Assembly: GCA_963921425.1 (NCBI GenBank)
Contig: OY992839.1
Span: forward strand, 11,511,409-11,575,408
Reading direction: 5' to 3'
Origin: Dryas octopetala
Taxonomy: Eukaryota; Streptophyta; Magnoliopsida; Rosales; Rosaceae
DNA: 64,000 bases
Within the stretch, counting starts at the first letter, position 1. Each line of letters opens with the position of its first letter. This document shows positions 36,201-48,091 of this stretch, in pieces. The notes beneath the pieces are model-generated. The model was not told the DNA's origin. It did no database searches and worked only from the letters and a program-made list of their open reading frames with translations. Both the position numbers and the translations under genes were made by a program.

Positions 36201-39200
36201 AATCAAGTACTGAAATAATTCATAGTTGCTTTGATGAGAAAATTCTGACCAAAAGAAAAGATTTGATGAGAAATAGCAGAACATAAACCACTACCAGGAA
36301 TAGCAATGGGAGAGTTCTACGGAGCAGCAAGTCAAGACAAACTGTTTCAAGTGAGCATCAACACTCCAGCAGTGGATTCAGCAATCTATTCCACTTACGA
36401 ATTCAAATGCTACAGGACGTAAGTATTAGAAACAGCAGAATATTGTGTCAAGACAAAGGACTGCTGAAAGCCAAGTGGCTGTTTTCTTTTTTATTATTAT
36501 TGTTGAAGCTGTTTCCTAAAGATTGGGCAATCTAGCAAATCAGATATCAAATATAACACATTTGAAGTCTCATAGATTGACAATAAGGTCAAACCTTCGC
36601 AAATGGCAATCACGTGATGCCAACTACCATTTAACATAAAATATCGACATACACAAAGCTTTCTGGATGTTGTTTCTTTCCTCCTAATTTTGGAAGTTCA
36701 AATTGAAAAGAAAATATTCACGCATTTGCAAACAGTAGAATTTTTAAATATATATGTCTAATTAGAATCACATTCATCATGACAAATGATTCCACATAAA
36801 ATCCAGCACCAACTGAAAGCATGCATAAATACATGTTTATCATAAATAGTTACTACCCAGAACAGATAACACCTACCTTGTTTGCCCACATGAGACCACA
36901 AGCGTTACAGAGAGATCTTGGACCAGCTGGCCCTCGACGCATTGCTGGCGTAGACTTTTCACTGATACCACAGTGCTGACATCTACGTAAACTTTAGAAT
37001 TGCAGACACCAGAAACGGAAGAAGTAGCATGTCAGCATTAACATGTGACAGAATAAGAACAGCAATCAAGCAGCATGAGGTCCTTACAAAAAAGTGGCAA
37101 AAGAAAGAAAGAATGAATGAATTATGCTACAAAAATTTCATATGTTAAGACTTAAGGGAAGAGTAGAAACTCACACAGATTCTGGACAAGAAGCGCCATC
37201 ACTTGAATCACAGTTTCCAGCAGACATTTTGGAAGAGTCCTTTAATGATGCAAACTGTCCATTCTTGCGATACATCCTAGAAAGCAAGTAACATTATGAA
37301 AATAAAGAAATAAATAAGTAACTAGTACCAAATTCCAGAAGACCTTCCCTTTTTTCCAAAATATATTGCATAAATCAATATCTGTTCTCAGCTGTTGAAA
37401 AGTTAAAGATTATAATACACACAAAAAAAAAAACCAAACACATGCCTACACATGCATATACAAATATTGTACAAATGCCAGTGTATTATCAGAAAGTGGG
37501 ACAGAATCCAAGAATTTCACTATCCAATTTTTGTCTGGGGTATGTATGAGTGAGAGGGAGAGAGCACCTCAAAACAACATTCAGTTATTGCATTATTATC
37601 ATTGCTATTATAGAATGGCAATTCAAATCGCCTCTAAACTTATAATTTGAGTATAATTTCCTCATTAAAACTTGAAAAGCAATATTATAGAAGGTTGAAA
37701 AGTCACTTTTTTTTTTTGTCAAAAGGTTAAAAAGTCACTTAAATAATTTCAAATTGTTCTTATCAAGAAAACAATTTCCAGTTGTATACCTTCCCCTCCC
37801 TCTCAAAACCACCTTACAAGTTACACTAACTCCAAAACTACTACCATCCTCTCCATGTGTAACTTCCTTTTACGGATTAACTATCATTTTTTTAGTTTAT
37901 ACAAGTCAATGCATATACAATTTGGTCAAAAACCAGTGTTAACCAAGTTGTAAATATCACCAGATCTGGCACTAACGTATGTTGTGTTTATTAATAAAAG
38001 AACAAAGACAACCTGAGCATGTTAATGAAGGCAGTGGTTACACTCCCATAGAGCTTTGTTATACGCAAATAATATTACATTTGCGTGTGTATGTGTGTGA
38101 AAGATGAAGATCTTTTCTATAATCTCCAAGGTCACTACTGTACGAAAGATTAGGCATTGTTATGTTTCATAGGCTAAACTCTCTTGGAAAGAAAAAATGA
38201 TGCTGATGCATTTACAAAAAGAGTTTCTCCCCTAGTCTGGCCTACAAGAAATTTTAAGCAAAAAATTAGAAGGATGAAAATAATAAAGAAACCCAGTCAA
38301 TATAAATCGGATTTCTTAAGCAATTAAAAAAGGGAAAGAAGGCAAGTCTCTACAAAGGGCCTTCAGAGTTGCTTCAAAATGAACTTTTTCACTACTGTAT
38401 TCCCAGAGCAAATAGATACATATAAGCTGTTGGGTACTCTACCTCAGTAATAACTAGATCTTCTAATTAGAAACTATAAAATTCTGAAATTTAGAATGGT
38501 AGAATGACGCTAGGCCATCATGACAGATAAGCCAACGTACTAAACAGGTAATGTACAGAAAATATGCCAAAATTAACTTTAAATTGGCAGGTTAATAAAA
38601 TAAAGCTACATACAAATTCAGTACCAAAGAGACTAGACCACAGAGGTCCCCAGAAGCAACCCCCTGGCCCTGCATGAACAAAATCCATGTAATTTGATTT
38701 ATTTGGTCACAAATATCAAATCATTTCTTTATCAACCAAATGAAGTAGAAATGATCAATGGGAGGCAAAGGGGCAAGGATCAACAAAAATATTGTATTTT
38801 AAAATCCAATAATTCACCAGGATCTCTGAGGAAATAATTTTTTTTTTTTTTTGGAGAAAAAAAAAATGGTGATAGAGGTTATGCATTCACACTAAAAAAG
38901 AAAAGAAAAAACAACTGTTTGTTGGGTAATGCAGGAGATGACAAAAACCTACTTCCTAAAAACACATTGTTTCTCACCATGAAATATTAAAGCGTGGGTC
39001 CACAGCTGTATTGTTCAAACCATAATTTTGGAGAAACATTCTGATAAAACCATCAAAATATTTTCAACAAGGAGCTACATTCAGTCACTATAACATCAGC
39101 CAGAAAAATAATATACTCCTTGTATTATGACGGAATTTATTAAGACAGGCTGAATTACCTTTGAGCAACCTCTTTTCGACAAGTGTATCGAATTTTCTTT

Positions 39201-41944
39201 TCAAAGCATCTCTCTTTCCGTTTTTCACGGAACCTAACAAGAGACGCAAATCTTCGCGAAAGTTTTGAGTTTCGTGAGATGTCACCAATACCCTAGAGTG
39301 TAATTTTAAAAAGACAAAAAAATTAGAGAAATATTAACTCCCGCAAAAGGGAAAACAAAGAGAAAGGTGACTTAATAGAGGAATACCCTGCTATTCTGTT
39401 GTGGCAGAGACTCGGAGCTAGGGACACTGCTGGGTATATCACGCTCTCCCAATAGAAATAGCACCGCTTGCACCTGTCATTGATATTCCCTAAAATAAGG
39501 CATTATTTACCCCAAAAGAAATCCAAGCAGCAGATTTATACAGCGTGATGGAATAGTGAACACTTTACATGCACTAGAGCTTGCATTATGCTTAAACCAT
39601 TCCTCCATGCAAGTCACATATGCATAGCCAAAAAGCAAATCAAATTGAACCAAAAACTATTTAAGTCAACCACTATGCTTAACCATCGCATTTTTGCTGA
39701 GAGAAAATGCAAGTCTTACAAAAAGAAAACATAAAGTATATATTTTTCAGATCTAATTAAAATGGTGCCTTTCCACTGCCTGAGAGGAACAAGTTTATCT
39801 TCATTTACCACTTACTTGAGCATTTAAGAAATGTGTATTTTTTAAGCATTTAAGAAACTTATATTATAGTAATTAAAATAAATAATTGCCGTTATGGACT
39901 ATTTTTTAGGTCCCCTAAAGATGGTGTCTTGCTCATGGATAACTCCTGGTAGCCTAAAGCTATGCTTTCCAGTCACAGGACATTAATACATTGCATGCAA
40001 CTCGTTGAAGACAAATCCTAAATTATTTAGGACAAAAATATAGCTCCAAACACACAGATAAATTAGATAAACATATTTGTACCCACAGGCTAGATAATAA
40101 TGAAGTCGTGATTCATTTGGTAAAGGCTCTCTATGTAAAATGTGATATTTGATAAAGAGAATATAACATCTTTAAATAAAATTATTTAATATTTAAGATG
40201 ACCTTTAGAGACGAAAAATCAATACATATTAGCTCTATGAATGCATGGACTCAGCTTAACAAAAATCATATAACCAGGAGAACTGAAGAATGATGGAGAA
40301 TTTTCATGGCTACAACAATGAGCTCGCCAGCCAAAGTTTAACCTATTATGTTTACTTCTTTTTTTCTTGGAGCTTATATTCTGCTTTTGTTACAGTGTAT
40401 TGATCTCTTTCCAGAACTAATTAGTGTTCTTCTGTACACCTCAAAATTGAACCCACAAAAAAGGAGGCATAATACCTAGTTAAGCTGATACTAGACTATC
40501 AATGGTTGCTGAGTTTTTCAGTCAAAATCAACTCTCTGCTAAATGACAAATGAAACCTTACAATAATTCATCAAAGAATTCAAAATCTTGTTTTATGGAG
40601 AAAGGTATTTCTTTTCCAGCTGCAACTTTTTTCACTAAAGACTCAAATTTTGAAATATTTTGGCAATGTCTATATCAAGGCAAAGGAAGAACCAAAAAGT
40701 CCACTCCCTTGCAAGATCATAAGAAATAACACATATGTTTTTGAGAAATGAAGCACCCATTAAGCAAAACAAAATAGAACAATATAAAACAAAAAACTTC
40801 ATTATGAAAACTTAAATGCAATACAAGCAACCATATGATTTTGTATGATATTTAAGATACCAAAATTTCACAATAAAAATGCATGACAAGGGATACAAAA
40901 CAACTAATGATAAGTGTCTTAACAACAGATTACATGACTTGATATAATATATGATATGAAGAACATCATAAGTTCACATTTCTTATTTTGTTTACAGACT
41001 TGAGCAGATAAATTTTAAAGTGAAAAACTAACATTTCTCATCATACAAGGAACAAATGCATTAATTTTTTTAAAAACGAATAAATTATACTTTTTAGAAA
41101 TTTTGAGAAAAACAGATTTCCTCTAATACAGCTAACATAGCAAGTTTGTTATTTTTCAAAAATTACTACAAAATGTTTGAGACTATACATTTAAATTTTT
41201 CTTCTTCTTAACAAGGCTTTTATTTATTGATATACGCACGGGTGACCATAGATAAACCATAGGAGCCAACCTCATAAAACATCTGCATTGTTTTTTTATT
41301 TTTTTATTTTTTTTTAAAGAAGACATCTGAATTCTAAAACTGTAATTATCCCAGAAACAATCCAAATTGGATAATCCAATAATCCGTTACCATTATTCCC
41401 CCCCCCCCCACGGTGACTAAGTCAAACTATCCAGTGCCAGCTCTACTAGCAAATATAAACTCAAGAAAATGTCTCACTGAATTGGTCCAATTGGAGGGTA
41501 TCAAATAATAAGTAAATAGTTAAAATGTACGAACGCAGAATAGTAAGACTATATAATATATAATTAAGATCATAAAAAACGAGTCTCAAATTCGATTTTC
41601 CTCAGGTTTCTCGGAAACCAAACAGAGCCAAATGAACCAAACGCACTCAAAATGCAATTAATAAACAAAGGAAAGCTAACCTTCTGGGGAGTAACCGCGG
41701 GAAAAACGTAGACCTCGCCCTCGAAGGCAACGGTGAGCTCACTGGTCCGAGAAGGCAGGGCCGAATTGCAGCGACTCATAGTCATTTCAGAGCTTCTCCG
41801 AGCTTGGTTCCCTCCGTTCATGGCCGCCTCAGAAGCACTACCTCCTCGACCAAACTCCCCTTCCAACTCCACCGGTATCTGCACCAGTTGATCTTCTCCC
41901 TCGTAAGGCCTCGCTTGCAGTGGCTGCGCTTTCACCATCTCCAT
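33208..41944 (-). CDS. TIFY-CCT-GATA zinc finger transcription factor (GATA24/28-like), copy 1
   Basis: Nuclear GATA factor of the ZIM/ZML (TIFY group I) type. Exons in transcript order: 41681-41944, 39387-39473, 39159-39292, 37175-37276, 36877-36982, 35819-35878, 34839-34907, 34327-34395, 33928-34008, 33369-33437, 33208-33258; 1,092 nt, 363 aa, all phases consistent. The TIFY domain spans exons 1-2 ([17 protein letters not shown] then [14 protein letters not shown]). The CCT domain is in exons 3-4 ([17 protein letters not shown]). The zinc finger is in exon 5 (CQHCG...LCNACG). The following exon gives [13 protein letters not shown]. Four phase-0 exons of 69-81 nt follow, each ending in DEQ or GDK and giving an acidic repeated tail. 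Arabidopsis ZML1/ZML2 act in cryptochrome-linked light responses; a shared role is inference. The GATA exon 4 donor was set at the GTGAGT site because it keeps frame with the finger. Confidence 0.93.
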
Positions 41945-43163
41945 TTCTCAAGCATCACTCTTTCACTCTGCAAATTTTCTCGCTCTCCAAACAGAAACGA
42001 GAAAAACTTTAAACCCCTAAGAAAACGTGTTTTGGGTGACAGAGAGTGTGGACTGTATATACAGTGTTTGAGTGTATGTATACTTAAACGGTCTTAGAAA
42101 GTCATTATCATAATGAATTTATTTATGACGCCAAAAATAGCAAAAAATTGAAACCCGTGATTTTTGTGATTCTAGAATTGACTCCATTGATCCATTCAAC
42201 CTTTTACAAGGAAGAAAACAGACCAAGAAAATTTTTCTATTTTTGTTTTTTGGTTTTGAGCGTGTGTGAAAGGATAAGATCGGAGCCATTGAGTCTGTCG
42301 ATGGTGAGATTGGAGGCCACGTAAGGTTGAGTGAGGGTGGATCACGTGCTGTGGAGGGCGCGTGTCAGGTTATGTGACACGAGGGGAAGTGTAGGGAAGC
42401 CCACGCTGCATCACCGTTGATGAAGATCCAACGGTGGGTCCAATGGAAGGATGTGACACTTTGAAAATGGATGTACAATTGAATTCTCGTGGATAATAAT
42501 GGGTTTAAAAGTTAGGAAACTTCGTTAGCAAATTTCATTTAAATTCATAAAATATTTCAATATTACATAATGACTATTATATAATTTTTTTTTTTTATAA
42601 AGGTTAAAGAATTTTTGAAATTATATCTCATTTTAGTCACTAAACTCAATCTACTTGATGATATCATGTATTTTAGTGCATTGAAGAATATTAATTTGCT
42701 CATCTCTTTTTTTCTTACTTATGGGCATAAAATTATGATGTTGTATTTAATTTAGTTTATGGTATAGAAATAAGGTGCATGGTATATAAATAAAATTTAG
42801 GGTTTAGAATTAGAGTTATGAAGTTTATGGTTGAGGATTTAGGTCTAGGATTTTGAGCTCTAAGTCATTTTGTTGTGTAACAATTAAATACAAACTTAAT
42901 ACAAATCTAAATCTGAATAGTAATTTATGTTTATTAATCTATTATAATTTATCTTTTTTCATTTTGATCAATAGTGACTAAAATAAAATTATGAAAAAGG
43001 ACATTGATTAAAATGTAATTGTAAAAAATTTTATTAATTTATTTGTAATTAGCCATTGTCTTCCATTGTAATTTTAATAATTACTCTTTTTATCTAGCTT
43101 TTTAAAGATTTATAGTTTTAACCTCTTTTGTCCTGTACTGGTTAAATTATTAAACTAAATATC

Positions 43164-43289
43164 GGCATGCCACACATTTGTCGTACATGTAGTGCAATTT
43201 GACCATAAGACAATTTTGGTGGATTGGCATGTCACACATTTGTCACACATGTAGTGCAACTTGACCACATGTGACAGTTATGGTGGATT
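43164..43289. repeat. Tandem duplication, two copies of about 63 bp
   Basis: 43164-43225 and 43226-43289 share the pattern 'ggcatgycacacatttgtc...acatgtagtgcaa...ttgacca...ggtggatt'. The copies have diverged at several positions, so the duplication is not very recent. Confidence 0.75.
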
Positions 43290-44399
43290 GTTCATTTGTG
43301 CTTGACCGTGTGTTAAACACATGTTCTGAGGTAAGTCAAAAGAGATTATGAATAAGTTTTTGTATTTAATAGGAATAGTCCATCCTAACAAAAAGAAATT
43401 GATGGGCCGGTTATAAACTTGTTGAAAGAGATTCACAATGTTCTTTTTTTTTTTTTTTTTGGGGTAAGAATTCACAATGTTCATCTTTAATTTGTTGAAA
43501 AGGTTCCTAAACACTTGTTTATTCTATGGCATAAAATTTAAATCCTATCACAATTAATTAAAAGATTATAAAAAGGGTGACCTAAGAGCACCGGTGGATT
43601 CAAGGTGGGGTTAATGGGGTCAAATCTCCCTCTAGATGAAAAATTTTGACCCCATGGTTCATGGCTTCTCCTTGAAGTTACTGGGATAAGAAATGGTGGA
43701 AGGTGTTTGTGAAAATGTTTGAAAGAGACAATGAGAAGAATAAGAGAGTGGATCACGTGTTTAGGAGGTGTGAATTTTTTTTTTTTTTAACTTAGACTTG
43801 TCAAAATGACGTCGTTTTGACAATTTTATTTAAAAAACAAAAATTGAAAGACTTAATATTCAGACAACACATATGTCGACAATCCTTTTTTGTCTTTCAT
43901 ATTAAAAATGAATAGGGCCCTAAATCCAAACCCAATTTGACTCTAGTCTCACCCAAACTCAATTCAACTCTTACGCATATGGTGAAACTTACCATCACAA
44001 AATGTGTCATTGTCATTGACTTTCACGCACTTGACTTGAATCTTGACCCTATAAACAATGATTCCTAGATCATCGCTACCTAAGAGCCGAACTAACCAGA
44101 TCCTTCTAAGAGAAACCCCAATGTGGGTTTCAATTCAAGTCACTAAAATATATTAAAGTTGCAATATTGTAAGTAACTCATTTTAATTTTTAGTTGAACC
44201 CAATCCAATGGAGGGTTGCAACTCTATAGTTGAAAATGACACGTGGCACGATCCCATTGGATGTTTGACTGCCTATGTGGGTCGTACGTCCAAAATTAGA
44301 ATAGGTAGGTGCTGCCTTGTGTAGGTCCTACGTCCAAAAGCAATTGCCAGGTCCTTTCTTTGCCTCTGCATTAGAAATCCAATTTTCAGCAAAGTAGCA

Positions 44400-44960
44400 T
44401 CTTCTGCACCTGATCCAGTTATTAAGTGGGTCGAATCGGGCGGGTTGACCCGATTTTGGCACGAGCACAACTCATTTAAAGTCGGCTCTATCCGTTATTA
44501 AGTGGGTCGAATCGGACCAAGGTTTTCTATCTCATTGGGTCGGCTCAGCATGAACCTGTCTTGGATTGGATCAACCCATTTATATTAGTTTTTCAAATTT
44601 TTTTTTAAATTTAAAGACTAATTTTTAGTTTCATAAATAAAAATATTTTCAAAAAAGCTAAATACAATTATATATTAAATTACTAACTTATTTCATTAAT
44701 TGCTATTTTTAAAAATTTATATTGATATTGTTAATTAATTTTAAAACTTAAGTTTTTTATTTATTAAATAATAATATAAATTAAAATAATTAATCGGCTC
44801 GAACCCGAGCCTAGCACAACATGTTATGGGATGGGCTGTGAGCCGGGTTGAGTTTAAGGTTTAAAATAATTAGGCCAAATTGGTCTAATTATTAAATGAA
44901 TTGGCCCGAATACGGCACGAAGCACGAATAAATCGACTGATGTACACCTCTAGACCCAGT
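44400..44960. repeat. Degraded transposon-like zone rich in GGGTCG/CGGGTTG phrases
   Basis: A 21-bp phrase beginning 'gttattaagtgggtcg' occurs twice, about 76 bp apart (near 44419 and 44493). It is followed by AT-rich DNA and then by 'ggctcgaacccgagcc...gcccgaatacggcacgaagcacg' ending 'tgtacacctcta'. This wording is typical of old plant hAT-type repeats. No clear borders or target duplication were found. Confidence 0.4.
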
Positions 44961-45974
44961 GCATTATGCTCTATCCACTTTCTCCACCAAAAAATAAGAA
45001 ACCACTCATGTTCTTCAAAAAAAATGTTTAGTACAAGTGCACAACTAAAGGCAAATTTTGCTAGATAGTGTTAGACCCCATTGCATTCCTTGACTTGACT
45101 GAAGTGAAGCTTCGAACCACATAGCTTCAAAGGTATGTGAAGGGAGATTTTACCATAATATATTAGAACTCACAATAGGGAGATTTTTCAAAACTGGCTC
45201 TGGGTAATAGCACTGTACAATATTTCGAACATCAAAGTATGATCTTTATGTAAATTAGACCCAATAATTATTCCATAGCAAGTAAAAGAGATAAAATTAT
45301 TCAAATACAGAAAAAGACTCAAGTAACATAGGAGAAAATAAAGTACCATTTCCACCTTCCTTCTCATCTAAGTCAAAACAATGAATTAATAACTAAAGAA
45401 TTTTTTGCTTTAACTAATGAATATTTGGCTTTGGGTTAATCAAGAAAAGTTATTATATGTGACAATCGCAATCATACGTGACTATTCTCTCACAATATAT
45501 ATATATATATATATATAGAATTTATAAACTTTTATATGATGTAATCCATACGTAAATTATGAGAAAAAAGTTATATTGTGTTAAAATTCTATTGTGTGTG
45601 AGGAAAAGGTGTTTCAATCCAAAATTAGCAAATTTGGCATTGCTTATTGTCACGCACCAACTTGTGGGAAGTGTTAGAACTGAATTCAAACTTTCAAATT
45701 CCAATAATTTTTTGTTAACAGAAATCAGAATAACCCATTTTAATATTCTACTACCAATGTTTTAACAACTGTAAACCAGATAACTACAGTAGATCAGACA
45801 ACCAACAACACTGGATGAGCCAAAATTGTAGCAAAAATTGATTCAGTTTTGGTAGAAATGGATATATGGTTGCAGCAAACAGCCAATGGATTGTACTATT
45901 GTAGATAGTAACTAAATCACAAGAGTACCTTCAATCAATTTTCTTTGTATTAATTATAGCTAATGATGGAATCT

Positions 45975-47308
45975 CTACTTCAGGTGCCAGCCAAAGCAGA
46001 ACTTGGAATATGATGGAATACAGATCTCTCTAGAATTGTCTGGAAAGATGAGAGCCTACACCATTCAAACAACAAATTTAGAAGGGAAATCAACAATTGC
46101 ACAACATGGAATAACAATTGTATACATAGAATGAAAATTGATTTAAAGTTATATACCTTTTCACAATCATGAATATGTAGGAATATTTTCTTGGAGCAAT
46201 CAAGATTTTCAAGACATTCACTCAGAGCAGTAAAATGTTCCCATCTGTTGTTGAAGGTGTATTGTTCTGCATCCCAAAGTACTACTTTGGACTTGGATAG
46301 ATTTGAAGCTTTCATAGAAATTACCCAGGACTTCAAATAACCACCGAAATCGAAAGAACACAGACTTGGAGTATGAATTGTGCCCTTGACACTACTAACT
46401 TGGCATGTTTCACACAATCCAAACTCTTTCAGGTTGATACCAAAGATGTTGATATACTTCAAGTTGCAGCATTCATCCAAGGTCAACCTCTCAATAAGGT
46501 CAAATTTCGAAACGAATGTGAAAGATTCAAGATTCACAGCTTCGACTTCAATAACAATACAACTGAGATACATAACTTCCAAGGACTTGAGACTCAAACT
46601 TGAGACCTTAATGTCATGCATGAAGCCAAAAGAGCACGAACTCATTGACAAGGACTCAAGAGAAGGGCAACCCGAAATCAAGCGGTTGAAATCAGAGTGA
46701 CCCAATTGCACGAATTTGAGGGACATTGATTTCAAAGAGGGGAGGCTAATTTTTATAGGATCAGTCCTACTGTTGCTATTTATTCTCACATACTGCAAAT
46801 TCATTGTAGTTATAGATTTTGCAGTGAGAAGGGTCTGTGGTAAGCAGTAGTAATCTAAGTAAAACTTTCTGTGAACAAGAGTCATGCCTAATTCTTTAAC
46901 GTTTCTCTCAACTGCAAAATTCAACCACTCGTCTACCTCGAATTTGGCTCCGTAGTATCTCATGCGAAGCCTGAATGCGTCCAAGTGTTTGTCATTCTCG
47001 TGGCGTTTCAAACAGCTTCTCAAGAAGTCGATGAACAACTTTCTACGTTGATGGAACTCGAGTTTGTTGCTGTTGAATGATTTTATGCCCTCGTCGAAGT
47101 CCAAGACGGGGACCAAAGGCCATACGTCTGCCCATTGCTTGGAAGCAATGCTGGCGCGCACGGCGAGTTTAGTGGGAAGGAACCGGAGGATTTGGTGGAT
47201 CGCAAGGTCTGGTAATTGAGGTATTTTGTTGTTCACAGCTTTTGTGTTTTGGTCATCATGCTCTTCCTTGGCTTCATCATCTTGCCTTCTCAGCTTTTTG
47301 TTCATCAT
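45975..47308 (-). CDS. F-box/LRR (RNI-like) protein
   Basis: Probable substrate-receptor subunit of an SCF ubiquitin ligase; the substrate is unknown. An N-terminal F-box lies at about residues 28-65 (PQLPDLAIHQILRFLPTKLA, then SKQWADVW). It is followed by LRR-like repeats with the FBD/RNI signature (LPSLKSMSLKFVQLGH, CPSLESLSMSSCSF). The best model has two exons, 46157-47308 and 45975-46055 (1,233 nt, 410 aa). The donor GTATAT after GATTGTGAAAAG and the acceptor GTGTAG restore ALIFPDNSREI, matching the LIFP block seen at this point in relatives. Reading through the intron would instead give 442 aa with a hydrophobic, unrelated tail. It lies between the two GATA genes on the same strand. Confidence 0.88.
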
Positions 47309-48091
47309 ATATTATTCGATTTTTGGTAGCTGCGGGTTGAATGTGGAAGAATGAGAAACTGAGAAACCTCTTCCCTCTTCTCACTTTTTAACGCTCGCTA
47401 GAAACCTTAACTAGGACTTGGGAGCTAGAAGTCTAGAGACAGTAGGAAGCAAGCATAATTGGGAAAAAAAAAAAAGGGGGACAAACCATAAACTATCCAA
47501 ATTTTATAGTAAATTGAAAGAGTAATTTTTAATTTTTTCAATTTTGTCCTTATAATTGATTAACACTTGCAATTAATTGATGAAAATTTTAATTGGGGTT
47601 CCCTATAAAAATAACCCAAATTACACGTTTTGTACTTGAAAGTCACCAATATCAAGCCGCAATGCTCTTCCTAGATATTCATTTTGCGTCAATGCAAATT
47701 TACCACGTACTGGTCATACCTCTGAAAATAGGCTTCAACCCTCACCATGGATTTGGGGCCGGGGTGTTTGGGAACCCACAGAATTTCACAATAACAAGAT
47801 TCCATAATTTCCATTTATCACTAAAAGCTTTGTAGATCATATTGTACAGAAGGAAAGAACTGGCAACAGCAGTGCTGCCTCTTTCAACCAGGATGATACA
47901 ATGCAAATGCTACAATGACATGGGATTCTAAATTTGGTCCTCATACTTACATTACAAATAACAATAAGTTTTCAAGTTTTTTTATTTATTGCTCTAAGTC
48001 CCTAAACCATATGTACACTCAATACATACTACAGTCTATTTGACATCCTCTACAATGCAGAAAATGGCATACAATCTGGCTGCAAGGGACT
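47309..48091. other. F-box leader/promoter and 3' UTR of GATA copy 2
   Basis: Short gap between the F-box start and the stop of GATA copy 2. It contains a poly-A run near 47464 and scattered 'aaattacac' phrases like those at the ends of the 48223-48537 MITE. An 80-codon plus-strand frame (47593-47835) has no recognisable domain. Confidence 0.5.

Larger units (their letters stand above)
41945..45974. other. Intergenic between GATA copy 1 and the F-box gene
   Basis: The first 150 bp is the GATA 5' leader and promoter. The rest is AT-rich repeat-laden DNA: a 62-64 bp direct duplication at 43164-43289, poly-T runs near 42585 and 43443, and a degraded hAT-like zone at about 44400-44960 with repeated 'gttattaagtgggtcgaat' phrases and a terminal 'tgtacacctcta'. 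There is an AT microsatellite near 45497-45518. No coding region recognised. Confidence 0.5.

Noticed and set aside
39088-39288. 66-codon minus-strand frame at the CCT exon
   Set aside because: It is an out-of-frame reading of the real CCT exon at 39159-39292.
45980-47308. 442-residue single-exon F-box protein
   Set aside because: The tail after the donor at 46156 is hydrophobic and unlike the family, whereas splicing restores the conserved LIFP block. Kept only as a finding.
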